From Halobacteriales archaeon YIM A00010 (GTDB lineage Archaea > Halobacteriota > Halobacteria > Halobacteriales > Haloarculaceae): DNA of 64,000 nucleotides. Both the position numbers and the translations under genes were made by a program. This document shows, one piece after another, positions 35,017-43,242 of this stretch. The notes beneath the pieces were generated by a model. It was not told where the DNA came from. It did no database searches and saw only the letters and a program-made list of their open reading frames with translations. The stretch spans positions 186,001 through 250,000 of the forward strand of contig JAKCFJ010000002.1 in assembly GCA_025041175.1 (NCBI GenBank), read 5' to 3'. Position 1 is the first letter of the stretch; each line of letters begins with the position of its first letter.

Positions 35017-35703
35017 TCACGCGTAGTCCGGTCGTTGTTCGTACGTAATGGGATCGCGCACCCCGATCCGCTGGAACGCCTGGAGGCGGTAAGCACACGC
35101 GTCACACGTCCCACACGCCGGCTCGTCGCTCCGGTAACAGCTCCACGTCAGTTCGTAGGGCACGCCCCGCTCGACCCCGCGGGCCGCGATGTCGGTTTTC
35201 GACCATTCGGCGAACGGTGCTTCGACGGTGATGGCTGTCTCGTCTTTCGTGCCGGTGTCGACGAGGCGTTGAAACGCCTCGAAAAACGCCGGGCGACAGT
35301 CCGGATAGCCGGAGAAGTCCTCCGAATGCGCGCCGGTGAACACCGCGTCACAGTCGTTCGCTTCGGCGTATGCGACCGCCATCGAGAGGAGGTTGGCGTT
35401 CCGGAAGGGGACGTACGAGTCCGGCACTTCATCGCGTTCGAGGTCGGCCTCGGAAACGGCCAGCCCCTCGTCGGTGAGGCTCGATGCGCCGATCTTCGAG
35501 AGATGGTCGGTGGTCAACCGCAGGAAGTCGGTCGCGCCGAACCGTTCGGCCTGGGCCTTCGCACACTCGTACTCCTTCGATTCGGTTCGCTGTCCGTAGG
35601 AGGTGTGGAGCATGTACAGCTCGTACCCTCGTTCCTGTGCGACCGCTGCCGCTGTCGCGCTGTCCATGCCGCCCGACGCGAGCACCACTGCCCGGTCGCT
35701 CAT
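35017..35703 (-). CDS. queC: 7-cyano-7-deazaguanine synthase (QueC)
   Basis: This ATP-dependent enzyme turns 7-carboxy-7-deazaguanine into preQ0, the precursor of archaeosine in tRNA. The 228-residue protein has the PP-loop SGGMDSATA near residue 10 and the C-terminal zinc site CYRSDEPACGTCDACAYR. Length is normal. It is the last gene of a queD-queE-queC run on the minus strand, 57 bases after queE. Confidence 0.92.
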   Translation of the reverse strand: MSDRAVVLASGGMDSATAAAVAQERGYELYMLHTSYGQRTESKEYECAKAQAERFGATDFLRLTTDHLSKIGASSLTDEGLAVSEADLERDEVPDSYVPFRNANLLSMAVAYAEANDCDAVFTGAHSEDFSGYPDCRPAFFEAFQRLVDTGTKDETAITVEAPFAEWSKTDIAARGVERGVPYELTWSCYRSDEPACGTCDACAYRLQAFQRIGVRDPITYEQRPDYA

Positions 35704-35760
35704 CGTGGATCACGTATGCTTTCTATTTCTCTTATCATTCGTTTGTCGTTCATCAGTAGT

Positions 35761-36528
35761 TCACGTACCAGGTGCGTCGTTCCAGAGATCGACGTGGAGA
35801 CGGGGCGTGTACCGATAGCCGTTGTCCAACGCCAGCTGTGCCACCTCGTTCCGTCGCTCGTCGATGGCTTCTCGGGTCGTTCCCTCCGGCATCAACAGCA
35901 CGTCGCTGTCGGCGATCGTCGTCCGTGCCGCGCTTCGTACTCGGTCGACGATCCGCTCGATTTCGGGGAGATCACCGGCGTCGGTCACGACGAACTTGAG
36001 CTGGAACTCGTAGGTGTCGACGAGTGCGGCCAGCGTGTCGGGATCGACGCGCCGCTTTTCGTGGCGATCGGCCCATTCGCCGCTTCCTGTGGGGTCTTTT
36101 TGTGGTGTCGGCGTGCTCGATGCGAGCTTCGGACTGATGCTGAGGAGATCGATCGGTGCTTCTCGATGGATCGTGCCGTTCGTCTCGACCGTGGTGTGGT
36201 AGCCCAGCTCCTCGAGTCGCTCCAGCAGCGTGACTGACTCGGCGTGGACGAGCGGTTCCCCACCGGTCAGAACGACGTGGTCGGCCGCCGAATACGACTG
36301 GATCTCGGAAACGATCGCATCGAGCGAACGCTGGGCGTGGACTGGCTCCCACGACGTGTGGTAGGAGTCACAGAACCAACACCTGAGGTTACAGCCGCTG
36401 GTACGGACGAACACGCTCGCCACCCCAGCCAGCCGTCCCTCCCCCTGTATCGAGTGAAACAGCTCGTTGATCGGCAATGCCTCGCTGTCGGGTCGGTCGG
36501 GGTCGGTGATCGTGTCGTTGACGGGCAT
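35761..36528 (-). CDS. queE: 7-carboxy-7-deazaguanine synthase (QueE), radical SAM
   Basis: QueE makes 7-carboxy-7-deazaguanine from 6-carboxytetrahydropterin in the archaeosine pathway. The 255-residue protein contains the cluster motif CNLRCWFC with a preceding FVRTSGCNL, the glycine motif TGGEPL, and the family segment FHSIQGEG. It starts three bases after the queD stop, so the two are co-translated. Confidence 0.92.
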   Translation of the reverse strand: MPVNDTITDPDRPDSEALPINELFHSIQGEGRLAGVASVFVRTSGCNLRCWFCDSYHTSWEPVHAQRSLDAIVSEIQSYSAADHVVLTGGEPLVHAESVTLLERLEELGYHTTVETNGTIHREAPIDLLSISPKLASSTPTPQKDPTGSGEWADRHEKRRVDPDTLAALVDTYEFQLKFVVTDAGDLPEIERIVDRVRSAARTTIADSDVLLMPEGTTREAIDERRNEVAQLALDNGYRYTPRLHVDLWNDAPGT

Positions 36529-36531
36529 TGG

Positions 36532-36984
36532 TTACTGGACCGCTTGGGCACACAGCTCGGACGTTTCGCGGACCCGAACCGAAACGTCGGAAACGGTGTC
36601 CGGTAGCTCCTCACGGAGACGGGATTCGAGGTACACACCCATCACTTCCGCTGTCGGTGGATGGTCGAGCACGATCACGGCCTCCCCATCCCCGCTCTGC
36701 TCGAACGCCTCGATCAAGGGATCCCCCGCTTCGAGCAGAAACCGGTGGTCCCACTCTGAGATGACTGACGTAATATCACCTTTATCGACCACCCATCCTG
36801 ATTCCGTGAGTGCTCCAGTGATCTCGATGGAGATCGCGTAGTTGTGGCCGTGCGGACGGCTACACTTGCCGTCGTGGTGGAGAAGCCGATGACCCGAACT
36901 GATGCGGATCGGCCGTTCGATCCCGATTCCGAGCGTACGCTCTTTGGCGTCCAGCCGTCGTGTCGTGGATCTCTGATGTGACAT
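36532..36984 (-). CDS. queD: 6-carboxy-5,6,7,8-tetrahydropterin synthase (QueD)
   Basis: QueD converts dihydroneopterin triphosphate to 6-carboxytetrahydropterin. The 150-residue protein has the zinc His set (SGHRLLHHDGKCSRPHGHNY) and the catalytic Cys within it, VVDKGDIT, and a C-terminal Glu motif. It is the promoter-proximal gene of the archaeosine precursor operon. Confidence 0.9.
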   Translation of the reverse strand: MSHQRSTTRRLDAKERTLGIGIERPIRISSGHRLLHHDGKCSRPHGHNYAISIEITGALTESGWVVDKGDITSVISEWDHRFLLEAGDPLIEAFEQSGDGEAVIVLDHPPTAEVMGVYLESRLREELPDTVSDVSVRVRETSELCAQAVQ

Positions 36985-37094
36985 GGATATTCTACAGATA
37001 TACGCTATATATTCTTGACGGAATATGGATCCATCGGTACCTCGTTTACCAGTATTATTCTCGGTTTCTTACTACGTACCCGGTATTCATCGTC

Positions 37095-38384
37095 TTATCG
37101 TCGTTGGAGCCGTGGTTCGAGTCGGCGACGGAGGAGATACGCCCCGACGAGCAGCGTCGGGGAAACGACCAGCCCACCAGCTACGTCAGGTCCCAGCAGT
37201 TCGACCGTTGTCGATCCGAGCGGGATAGAGAGAGCGACTCCATCACTGAGTCCCATCCACACGACGGTAACGAGCGGTACGACAGCGAGGAGGTTCCAGG
37301 CGGTGGGACGAACGCGGTATCCGTAGTCGTACCGATCTCGCCACGGAACGACAGAGAGCACCCACAACGCACCGACGATACCGCCAACGAGACAGACGAG
37401 CATACCCAGTGCGAAACCGAAATTCAGCAGGCTTCCGAGGTGGAGCGGACCGGCGCGCAGCGTCGGAACCCACGGCGTTCCCTGGTTCGGTGCAACCGTC
37501 TCGACGAACGCCGAGAGCGCACTGCCCTTGCCGGCTGACGTGAACAGAACGGTAGCGCTCCCGAGCAAGCCGAGTACGAGACCGAGCCGCAGTTCTTCGG
37601 AGAGCCGATCGATCGATAGGGGCAAAATCCAGCTGAGCAGCATTCCGACTGGAACGCCGAGAACGAGACAACCGCCACAGACGACGAGCGCGTACGGGAC
37701 GACCATGAACGCGTAGAAGGTCCCTCCGCTCGGTGTGCCGGATGCGGTCGCAGCCCAGAGCAGCCCCAATCCGAGCACGTGGACCGCCAGCACGGGCCAG
37801 ATCGCAATGGGTGTCGGCGCGAACTGGGCCCGGCTCCGTGGCTCCTCGAACGGGAGCGGGGAGAGGACGCCGTATCCCGCGTAGCTCACACAGAGGCTCA
37901 CGAGGACGACCCCGAGTTCGGCGGCCGGCGACACCGCGTTGTCAACCCGGATCGTCCACACCACCGCGAGGCTGAGGACGGCCGCGACAGGGAGCCGAAC
38001 GACCGTCGGGGAACGCACCACGTCCGAGACGCCGATGGCTTGGGGCCGCAAGCGGGCGAACCCCCGCTTCGTCCGTTGAGGAATCGTTTGCAGCCGGGCA
38101 ACACCGTCCAGTATCGGTTCGATCAGTGCTCGGTCGATTCGTCTGCCGATCCCACCGGACGAACCCTCGGACTGGATATCGTGAGCCCGGTCGTACCGTT
38201 GGCGCGCTTGTGGATCTAACAGCGTTTCTTTGGCTGCTCGTATCCGCATGAACGTCTCGTCGGCACCCGGATCGTCGCTTCGATCGGGATGGTGTTCTTT
38301 CACTTTCTGCCGGTACGCCCGCTCGATCTCCTCCTCGGTGGCGTCAGGGCTGATATCGAGGACGTCGTAGTACGTATCTGTCAT
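37095..38384 (-). CDS. DnaJ-domain membrane protein
   Basis: The 429-residue protein starts with a J domain (residues 1-65) with an intact HPD at 32-34, then a basic stretch, and about ten hydrophobic helices from residue 125 to the end, including GVLLSWILPLSI-type segments. J domains recruit Hsp70 (DnaK); here they would do so at the membrane. There is no zinc-finger region of classical DnaJ. The membrane part is not recognised. Confidence 0.75.
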   Translation of the reverse strand: MTDTYYDVLDISPDATEEEIERAYRQKVKEHHPDRSDDPGADETFMRIRAAKETLLDPQARQRYDRAHDIQSEGSSGGIGRRIDRALIEPILDGVARLQTIPQRTKRGFARLRPQAIGVSDVVRSPTVVRLPVAAVLSLAVVWTIRVDNAVSPAAELGVVLVSLCVSYAGYGVLSPLPFEEPRSRAQFAPTPIAIWPVLAVHVLGLGLLWAATASGTPSGGTFYAFMVVPYALVVCGGCLVLGVPVGMLLSWILPLSIDRLSEELRLGLVLGLLGSATVLFTSAGKGSALSAFVETVAPNQGTPWVPTLRAGPLHLGSLLNFGFALGMLVCLVGGIVGALWVLSVVPWRDRYDYGYRVRPTAWNLLAVVPLVTVVWMGLSDGVALSIPLGSTTVELLGPDVAGGLVVSPTLLVGAYLLRRRLEPRLQRR

Positions 38385-38668
38385 CTGGTGTGTTGGAGTT
38401 CGAGGGGGAAACGGCGCTGGCCCACGTCTCTCCGTCGCATCGGCGTGGACTCGCCACCGGTCGCTCCGAGGACGGGTTCGCGGACTGCGTAGCTGACGTG
38501 GTCATCGATCCCAACGAGACGCGTATCTGTTCCCACTCCACATGGTAGCCATAACGAACAATATGAGATTAAATCTGTCGTCGAGTGTAGTCGTTACGCT
38601 GGAAGCGTGGACCGCGAGAAGCGTCTCCGTCGCCAGCGCGGTGCACTCTCGGCTCACGATTCTCGCGG
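38385..38668. other. Spacer between the J-domain and site-2 protease genes
   Basis: Both neighbouring genes read on the minus strand, so this holds the J-domain gene promoter. No other gene is supported. Confidence 0.3.
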
Positions 38669-39835
38669 TTAGCGGTGCAGTTCGGCGTCTGTCCGTCGAA
38701 TTGTCGGCGGCCGTCCACCGGTCTGGACGACGTTGAACGCTCGCATGAGGTCCGTTCGAGAGATGATGCCGACGAGCTGCTCGTCCGAATCGACGACCGG
38801 GAGCCGTCCGACCTCGCGCTCTTGTATCCGCTCGAACGCTTCCATCGCGTCAACACTGGGAGTGACCGTTTCGACAGGGGTCGACATCACGTCACCAACG
38901 CGGTAGGCGTCCTGTTCGACGGTCTGGATGTCCGCCGCGTCATCCAGCGTGATCACGCCGACGAGTTCTTCGCCGTTCACTACGGGATAACCGATGTGAC
39001 CGTCTTCGAACATCCGGTCCAGGAGCTCGGCGATGCTGGTGTCCTTCGAGACTGTTCTGAGGTTCTCTTTCGGTGTCATCACGTCATCCACGGTGACGCC
39101 TTCGAAGGACGCCTTGATGGAGGTCTGTTGTGCTTCTCCGGAGGCGGCAATGTAGATGAAAAACGCCAGCAGAATGAGAAACCAGTTGGTGAACACTCCG
39201 ACGATCCCCAACACGAACGCGAAGAACTTTCCGACCTCAGCGGCTTGCTGTGTCGCCTGTGCGTGGGGCTGGCTCCGGGCGAGCAGCGCCCTGAGGATTC
39301 GCCCACCGTCCATTGGGAAGCCGGGAAGCAGGTTGAACACAGCGAGCACGACGTTCAACACCGCGAGATAGCTGAAGACGAACCGAGCCGCTTCGAACGA
39401 TGCTGGAAGGAAGACGAACGCCCCATAGGAGACGACGCCGATCCCCAGGCTCACGACCGGCCCAGCGCTGGCGATCAGCAGCTCGTGGCGCCAGTCCTCG
39501 GGGAACTCCGCGAAATTGGCCACTCCACCGAGCAACCATAGCGTGATCGAATCGATTTCGTATCCATACCGCATTGCGACCACCGAATGCCCAAGCTCGT
39601 GCAACAACACACCAATGAACAGCCCGACTGCCGACGCAAAGCCCAACACCCACGGCAACCAGCCATTGGTCAGCTGTTCGGCGTTCATCGTCGTGGCAAA
39701 CACCTGATTGAGCAGCTCCACCAACTGAGCGATGTCCCACGCGATGAACGCCGCAAACAGTGGGAGCACGATCAGAAATGTCCAGTTGAGCCTGATCGGG
39801 ATAGTGAACGCCGATCCAACTCGGATTCCTCGCAT
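38669..39835 (-). CDS. Site-2 protease (M50) with CBS domain pair
   Basis: This intramembrane zinc metalloprotease has 388 residues: membrane helices with HELGH (residues 79-83), a second motif NLLPGFPMDGGR at about 168-180 giving the third ligand Asp, and a cytoplasmic CBS pair from about 240 (VDDVMTPKENLRTV, IGYPVVNGEELVGVITLDD, VGRLPVVDSDEQLVGIISRTDLMRAF). CBS domains bind adenosine nucleotides and probably gate the protease. Substrates may be membrane-bound regulators. Confidence 0.88.
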   Translation of the reverse strand: MRGIRVGSAFTIPIRLNWTFLIVLPLFAAFIAWDIAQLVELLNQVFATTMNAEQLTNGWLPWVLGFASAVGLFIGVLLHELGHSVVAMRYGYEIDSITLWLLGGVANFAEFPEDWRHELLIASAGPVVSLGIGVVSYGAFVFLPASFEAARFVFSYLAVLNVVLAVFNLLPGFPMDGGRILRALLARSQPHAQATQQAAEVGKFFAFVLGIVGVFTNWFLILLAFFIYIAASGEAQQTSIKASFEGVTVDDVMTPKENLRTVSKDTSIAELLDRMFEDGHIGYPVVNGEELVGVITLDDAADIQTVEQDAYRVGDVMSTPVETVTPSVDAMEAFERIQEREVGRLPVVDSDEQLVGIISRTDLMRAFNVVQTGGRPPTIRRTDAELHR

Positions 39836-39903
39836 ACCCTGTTGTTAGGGACGCGATGCTTAAAGAGGTGACTTGGCTGACGAAAAGAGGATGATTCGGA
39901 CGA

Positions 39904-40087
39904 ACAGCGTATACAGTGTAAACAGTACGAACAGTGCTGCGTCAACGCTGTCTCTTCCCCGCTACGCGGGCGATCCGGAGACCGCTCGAACTCGTAGAAG
40001 CCGATGGCCGAGGTGTCTCACTACAACCACAGGCCGCACAGTTCGCACGTTTTACAACGCTGGCACTGTATACGATGTCGATACTGT
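39904..40087. repeat. Second ACWGT cluster, 10 kb from the ParA locus
   Basis: Four units at 39904-39935 (ACAGC, ACAGT, ACAGT, ACAGT) and six at 40038-40087 (ACAGT, ACGTT, AACGC, ACTGT, GATGT, ACTGT) lie on 9-bp spacing. The two runs are not in the same phase. No gene occupies this interval. Confidence 0.75.
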
Positions 40088-40183
40088 GCTTATGGACCTA
40101 TAACATCACTTAGCCAATAACATAACAATAAAAATATTTTTCAAAATGACTATCTACCCCCCTGTAGACAACACTACTGTGCT

Positions 40184-40498
40184 ATGTGTGGAAAACAGCT
40201 AACGGACGTGTTCGCCGACCACGCGGAATACGAACCGTTTCCGGACGCGGAGGAGACCGACATGGGGAGAGAGATATTTAGTTTCACAAATAGTAATGGC
40301 GAATATATTATGTACCATCGGTACGATCGTGACTCGTTCATCGCAACGTACACTGACCGACAGGGAGCGTCTCACCACTACCGTGTGACACCCCAGATCA
40401 GCATTCGAGTGTCGACGTTGGTCGTGAACCGACTCGGATACACGCTGATAGACGACGCAACCGATCTCGGTTCGATGCGGGAAACGGCGGAATCGTAA
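40184..40498 (+). CDS. Small hypothetical protein, 104 residues
   Basis: The protein MCGKQLTDVFADHAEYEPFP continues with acidic and aromatic residues and a beta-rich middle (EIFSFTNSNGEYIMYHRYDRDSFIATYTDR). It lacks a signal peptide or membrane segment. I do not recognise a family. Codon use and acidity fit a haloarchaeal gene. An AT-rich leader with TATA-like sequence (AATAAAAATATTTT) precedes it. Confidence 0.45.
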   Translation: MCGKQLTDVFADHAEYEPFPDAEETDMGREIFSFTNSNGEYIMYHRYDRDSFIATYTDRQGASHHYRVTPQISIRVSTLVVNRLGYTLIDDATDLGSMRETAES

Positions 40499-40638
40499 TA
40501 CGGCAGTTGCAAGGAGTCGTATCGACGGACGATCGTCTTACAGTGCTCGAGGAGAAAATCCACAGCTTTCCAGTAGCTGTTGGTGTAAACAACTCTTCCC
40601 TCCCCCCTCGGACTTCACCGTCGATCGTTGCGAGTGTC

Positions 40639-40787
40639 GTCGGGCAAAGCCCGACTGCTTGCGGGACGTAGTCCCGCGCTGTCACCAGAAGCCAAGGCTT
40701 CTGGTTGACTCACGAGAGTGTGCTCTCGTGAATGTCGCCAGATTCCATCGGAATCTGGCTGCTAACCAGAAATCATCGATTTCTGGT
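40639..40787. repeat. Cluster of six perfect hairpins in 150 bp
   Basis: Successive perfect stems: GTCGGGC loop AAA (40639-40655); GCGGGAC loop GTA (40661-40677); ACCAGAAGCC loop AA (40684-40705); TCACGAGAG loop TGTG (40710-40731); CCAGATTCC loop ATC (40738-40758); ACCAGAAATC loop ATC (40765-40787). The last is nearly the same as the first hairpin in the tnpB insertion at 34377. They look like three hairpin pairs placed next to one another. Confidence 0.88.
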
Positions 40788-40846
40788 CAGTACGATTTGA
40801 AGTCAGGAGTTCACTGGCAAGCCAACGACTGACGCCGCTGGTAGGT

Positions 40847-41209
40847 GACACACCCCCTCGTTCGGAATGAGATAGCAACCTCTGCACCATCGTATGAGGA
40901 GTCGTATCTCCACTTGGTCAGAAGGATTACCGTGCTGAATCGTGCACAGGCGCGCTCGTCATACGATACTACCACCCTAGCTTTGAGGATAGAATTGCTG
41001 TACTTCCCGTGTTAGGCGTATTCGAGAATACTTCTAACTAGTGACGTATTCTACTTGTGGAAATATTGGAGTTACTAAGTAATAAATCCAAGAGATAGCT
41101 ACGCAACTTCTGTGATATACTAGAGTAAATGGTTAGCAGCTAGGAACAGTACAGCACTGTCGCCATACAGTCAACTATACGGGATCTCATTCCGAATCAG
41201 GGGAGTGTC
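40847..41209. mobile_element. MITE-like element with 26-27 bp terminal inverted repeats
   Basis: The left end (40847-40873, beginning GACACACCCCC and ending TTCGGAATGAGAT) and right end (41184-41209, ATCTCATTCCGAA then TCAGGGGAGTGTC) are inverted copies with 13 identical bases at the inner side and matches outside. The 363-bp interior has no gene. That is the form of a miniature inverted-repeat transposable element mobilised by some insertion sequence. I see no clear target duplication. Confidence 0.6.
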
Positions 41210-41274
41210 CGGTCCTCTGGGACAGTAACAAGCTCACTCCACATCAGCAACTACTGTTCAGCCGTGGGAGGACG

Positions 41275-42654
41275 TCAAGCGTCTACAGCGATGACGTTGC
41301 GGGGTTCAGATGGCCGATCGGCGGAGGCATCGCTGTTATCAGTGTCGACGAATTGAACATTGACAACCACGTCGTAGTCGGTTTGGTCGGCGAGCCGTCG
41401 TGCGAGCGTCGTCGCCAGCGTTGGGTACGCGGCTTCGACGGGACGGTTGACTGTCACCTCCACGTGAATCGGTGTTCGGTGTCCAGCGCCGACTACGTCG
41501 AACGCGATGGCCGTTTCACTCGATCGTACCGTCGTTGTCTGCAGCGACAGCTCCTGATACGGTTGTTCATCGAGCGTCTCACGGACGGTTGCTGTCGACT
41601 CCTGTTCGATCGTCGACTGCTGGTAGGTGAGATACGTAACGCCACCCAGAAACACCGAGAGAGCGATGAGAGCGAGGGCGAGGACACGGAGTCGGCGTCG
41701 CATCGTGGCTTTGGCTGCATCGATATCCGTCGATCGCAGGGGACGGTAATCGAGGAACCAGAACACCACGAGCGCAGCGAGGTTGATCGACAGCACGTTC
41801 ACGAACAACAGGACTCCCGAGCCGAGGCTCACGATGGGCTGTCCCCAGGCGAGTCCGATACCCACAGTCGCAGCCGGTGGAATGAGCGCCACGGTGATCA
41901 TCACCCCGACGAGCGCCACACTGGATCCGGTTGCGAGGCTGATCGCGCCGGCAACACCTGCCCCGAGCGCGACCGCGAGAGAGAGAAAAGCCGGGGCGAG
42001 CCGGCTTTGTATCTCGGGAATTTCAGTGATAGCGGTCCCGGGCGGCATCAGCCCGGTGAATCGAACGATCGTCCCGAAGACGGCTGCGCTCGTGATTGCG
42101 AGCGCGAGCCCGAACGCCTGCAACCGCACACCACGCGTTGTCAACCCCCTATCGTCGATAACAGTTCCCACGGACGCGGCCATCGCCGGACCGACCAGCG
42201 GCGCGATCACCATCGATCCGACGACAACAGCGGCCGAGTCCTGGAGAAGTCCCACGGTTGCCACCACTGCACTGACGGCGGTCATCGCCACGTACGACCA
42301 GCGCTCTGCTCGCTCGGGGGCGAGGTCTTCGGCTGCCGTTTGGAGTTCCTCCCGAGGGGTGCGTCCCGGATGGACGGCTTGAGCAGTGTCCGCTTCGCGC
42401 TGTCGTTCGAATCGGTCGGAGACGATGGTTTTGGCGTCGAGCACCACAGTCCACGCCTCCTCTGAAAGCCCGATCTCCTCGAATCGGTCGATCGTCCGTT
42501 CGATATCATCCAACGGAAGCGGAAACGACACCACCGCCTCGTATCGATCCTCGCTCGATTCGTCAGTGACAGCGTAGTCGACTCCCTCAGCATCAAGCAC
42601 GGCGAGAACGTCCTCACGCTTTCCAACCGGAATCGACACCTGCACAAAGCGCAT
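41275..42654 (-). CDS. DUF389 (TIGR00341-type) membrane protein
   Basis: The 459-residue protein has an N-terminal ferredoxin-like domain (MRFVQVSIPVGKREDVLAVLDAEGVDY) at residues 1-75, then about ten helices with the DUF389 core SAVVATVGLLQDSAAVVVGSMVIAPLVGPAMA and LATGSSVALVGVMITVALIPPAATVGIG, and a C-terminal soluble part. Function of the family is unknown. The ATG of MRFVQVS is preferred over an upstream ATG because the extension has no homology-like character. Confidence 0.8.
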   Translation of the reverse strand: MRFVQVSIPVGKREDVLAVLDAEGVDYAVTDESSEDRYEAVVSFPLPLDDIERTIDRFEEIGLSEEAWTVVLDAKTIVSDRFERQREADTAQAVHPGRTPREELQTAAEDLAPERAERWSYVAMTAVSAVVATVGLLQDSAAVVVGSMVIAPLVGPAMAASVGTVIDDRGLTTRGVRLQAFGLALAITSAAVFGTIVRFTGLMPPGTAITEIPEIQSRLAPAFLSLAVALGAGVAGAISLATGSSVALVGVMITVALIPPAATVGIGLAWGQPIVSLGSGVLLFVNVLSINLAALVVFWFLDYRPLRSTDIDAAKATMRRRLRVLALALIALSVFLGGVTYLTYQQSTIEQESTATVRETLDEQPYQELSLQTTTVRSSETAIAFDVVGAGHRTPIHVEVTVNRPVEAAYPTLATTLARRLADQTDYDVVVNVQFVDTDNSDASADRPSEPRNVIAVDA

Positions 42655-43242
42655 GGACGATCGATTGGATCGACCGGGAATAAGCCATTTTCTCGGTTGG
42701 AGTGGATTTATGATAACAATATAGTCCACAATCAGTGAAGATGAAGGATCTCGTGGCCGACCGATTTCGGATCTCCCTGGTGACTGTCGTCCGCCTAATG
42801 GGAGCCTCCGCTCGTTGCCGCAACAGCGGCTCCATCATTTTCGATGTTTCTCGCTCTCGGTTACACTCTTTCGACTACAAAAAGAACCGGGATTGCTGAT
42901 TCCTCGTCTGGCTTCGCCGATATCGCCGTCAGTTGCCCGGGGTTGTGGAGTAGAACCGTACTCGCTGTCCTCGCGTGACCGACGAGGCATCCGGGTGATC
43001 GCCAACCGCTGTCGTCGCTGTTCCCTACACACTAACCCGTGTGGGCGAACAGCTCGATGCCATCGGAAGCACCCACCGATTGCGGGATGTGGAACTCGCA
43101 GGCTGGAACATCTGGCTGACCCGAGCGGTCGGCACGGAATGCTTGCAGGGGCGGTCTGGCTCCTCGACAGCCGTTGCTCGTATGAGAAACTACCCCGTTA
43201 AAGACAGCCTTTATCAACATCCAAACTGATAAATGTAGTACT
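42655..43242. other. Gene-free stretch of about 590 bp
   Basis: Readings on both strands are short and lack domains. The last 60 bases are AT-rich and contain the symporter promoter. Nothing else was recognised. Confidence 0.3.

Noticed and set aside
41146-41171. ACAGT/ACTGT pentamers inside the MITE-like element
   Set aside because: Three pentamers occur but at 10 and 11 base spacing, not on the 9-bp lattice, so I do not count them with the ParA sites.
42815-43201. 128-codon plus-strand frame before the symporter
   Set aside because: Composition is Arg/Cys/Pro-rich, not acidic, with no domain; likely chance.
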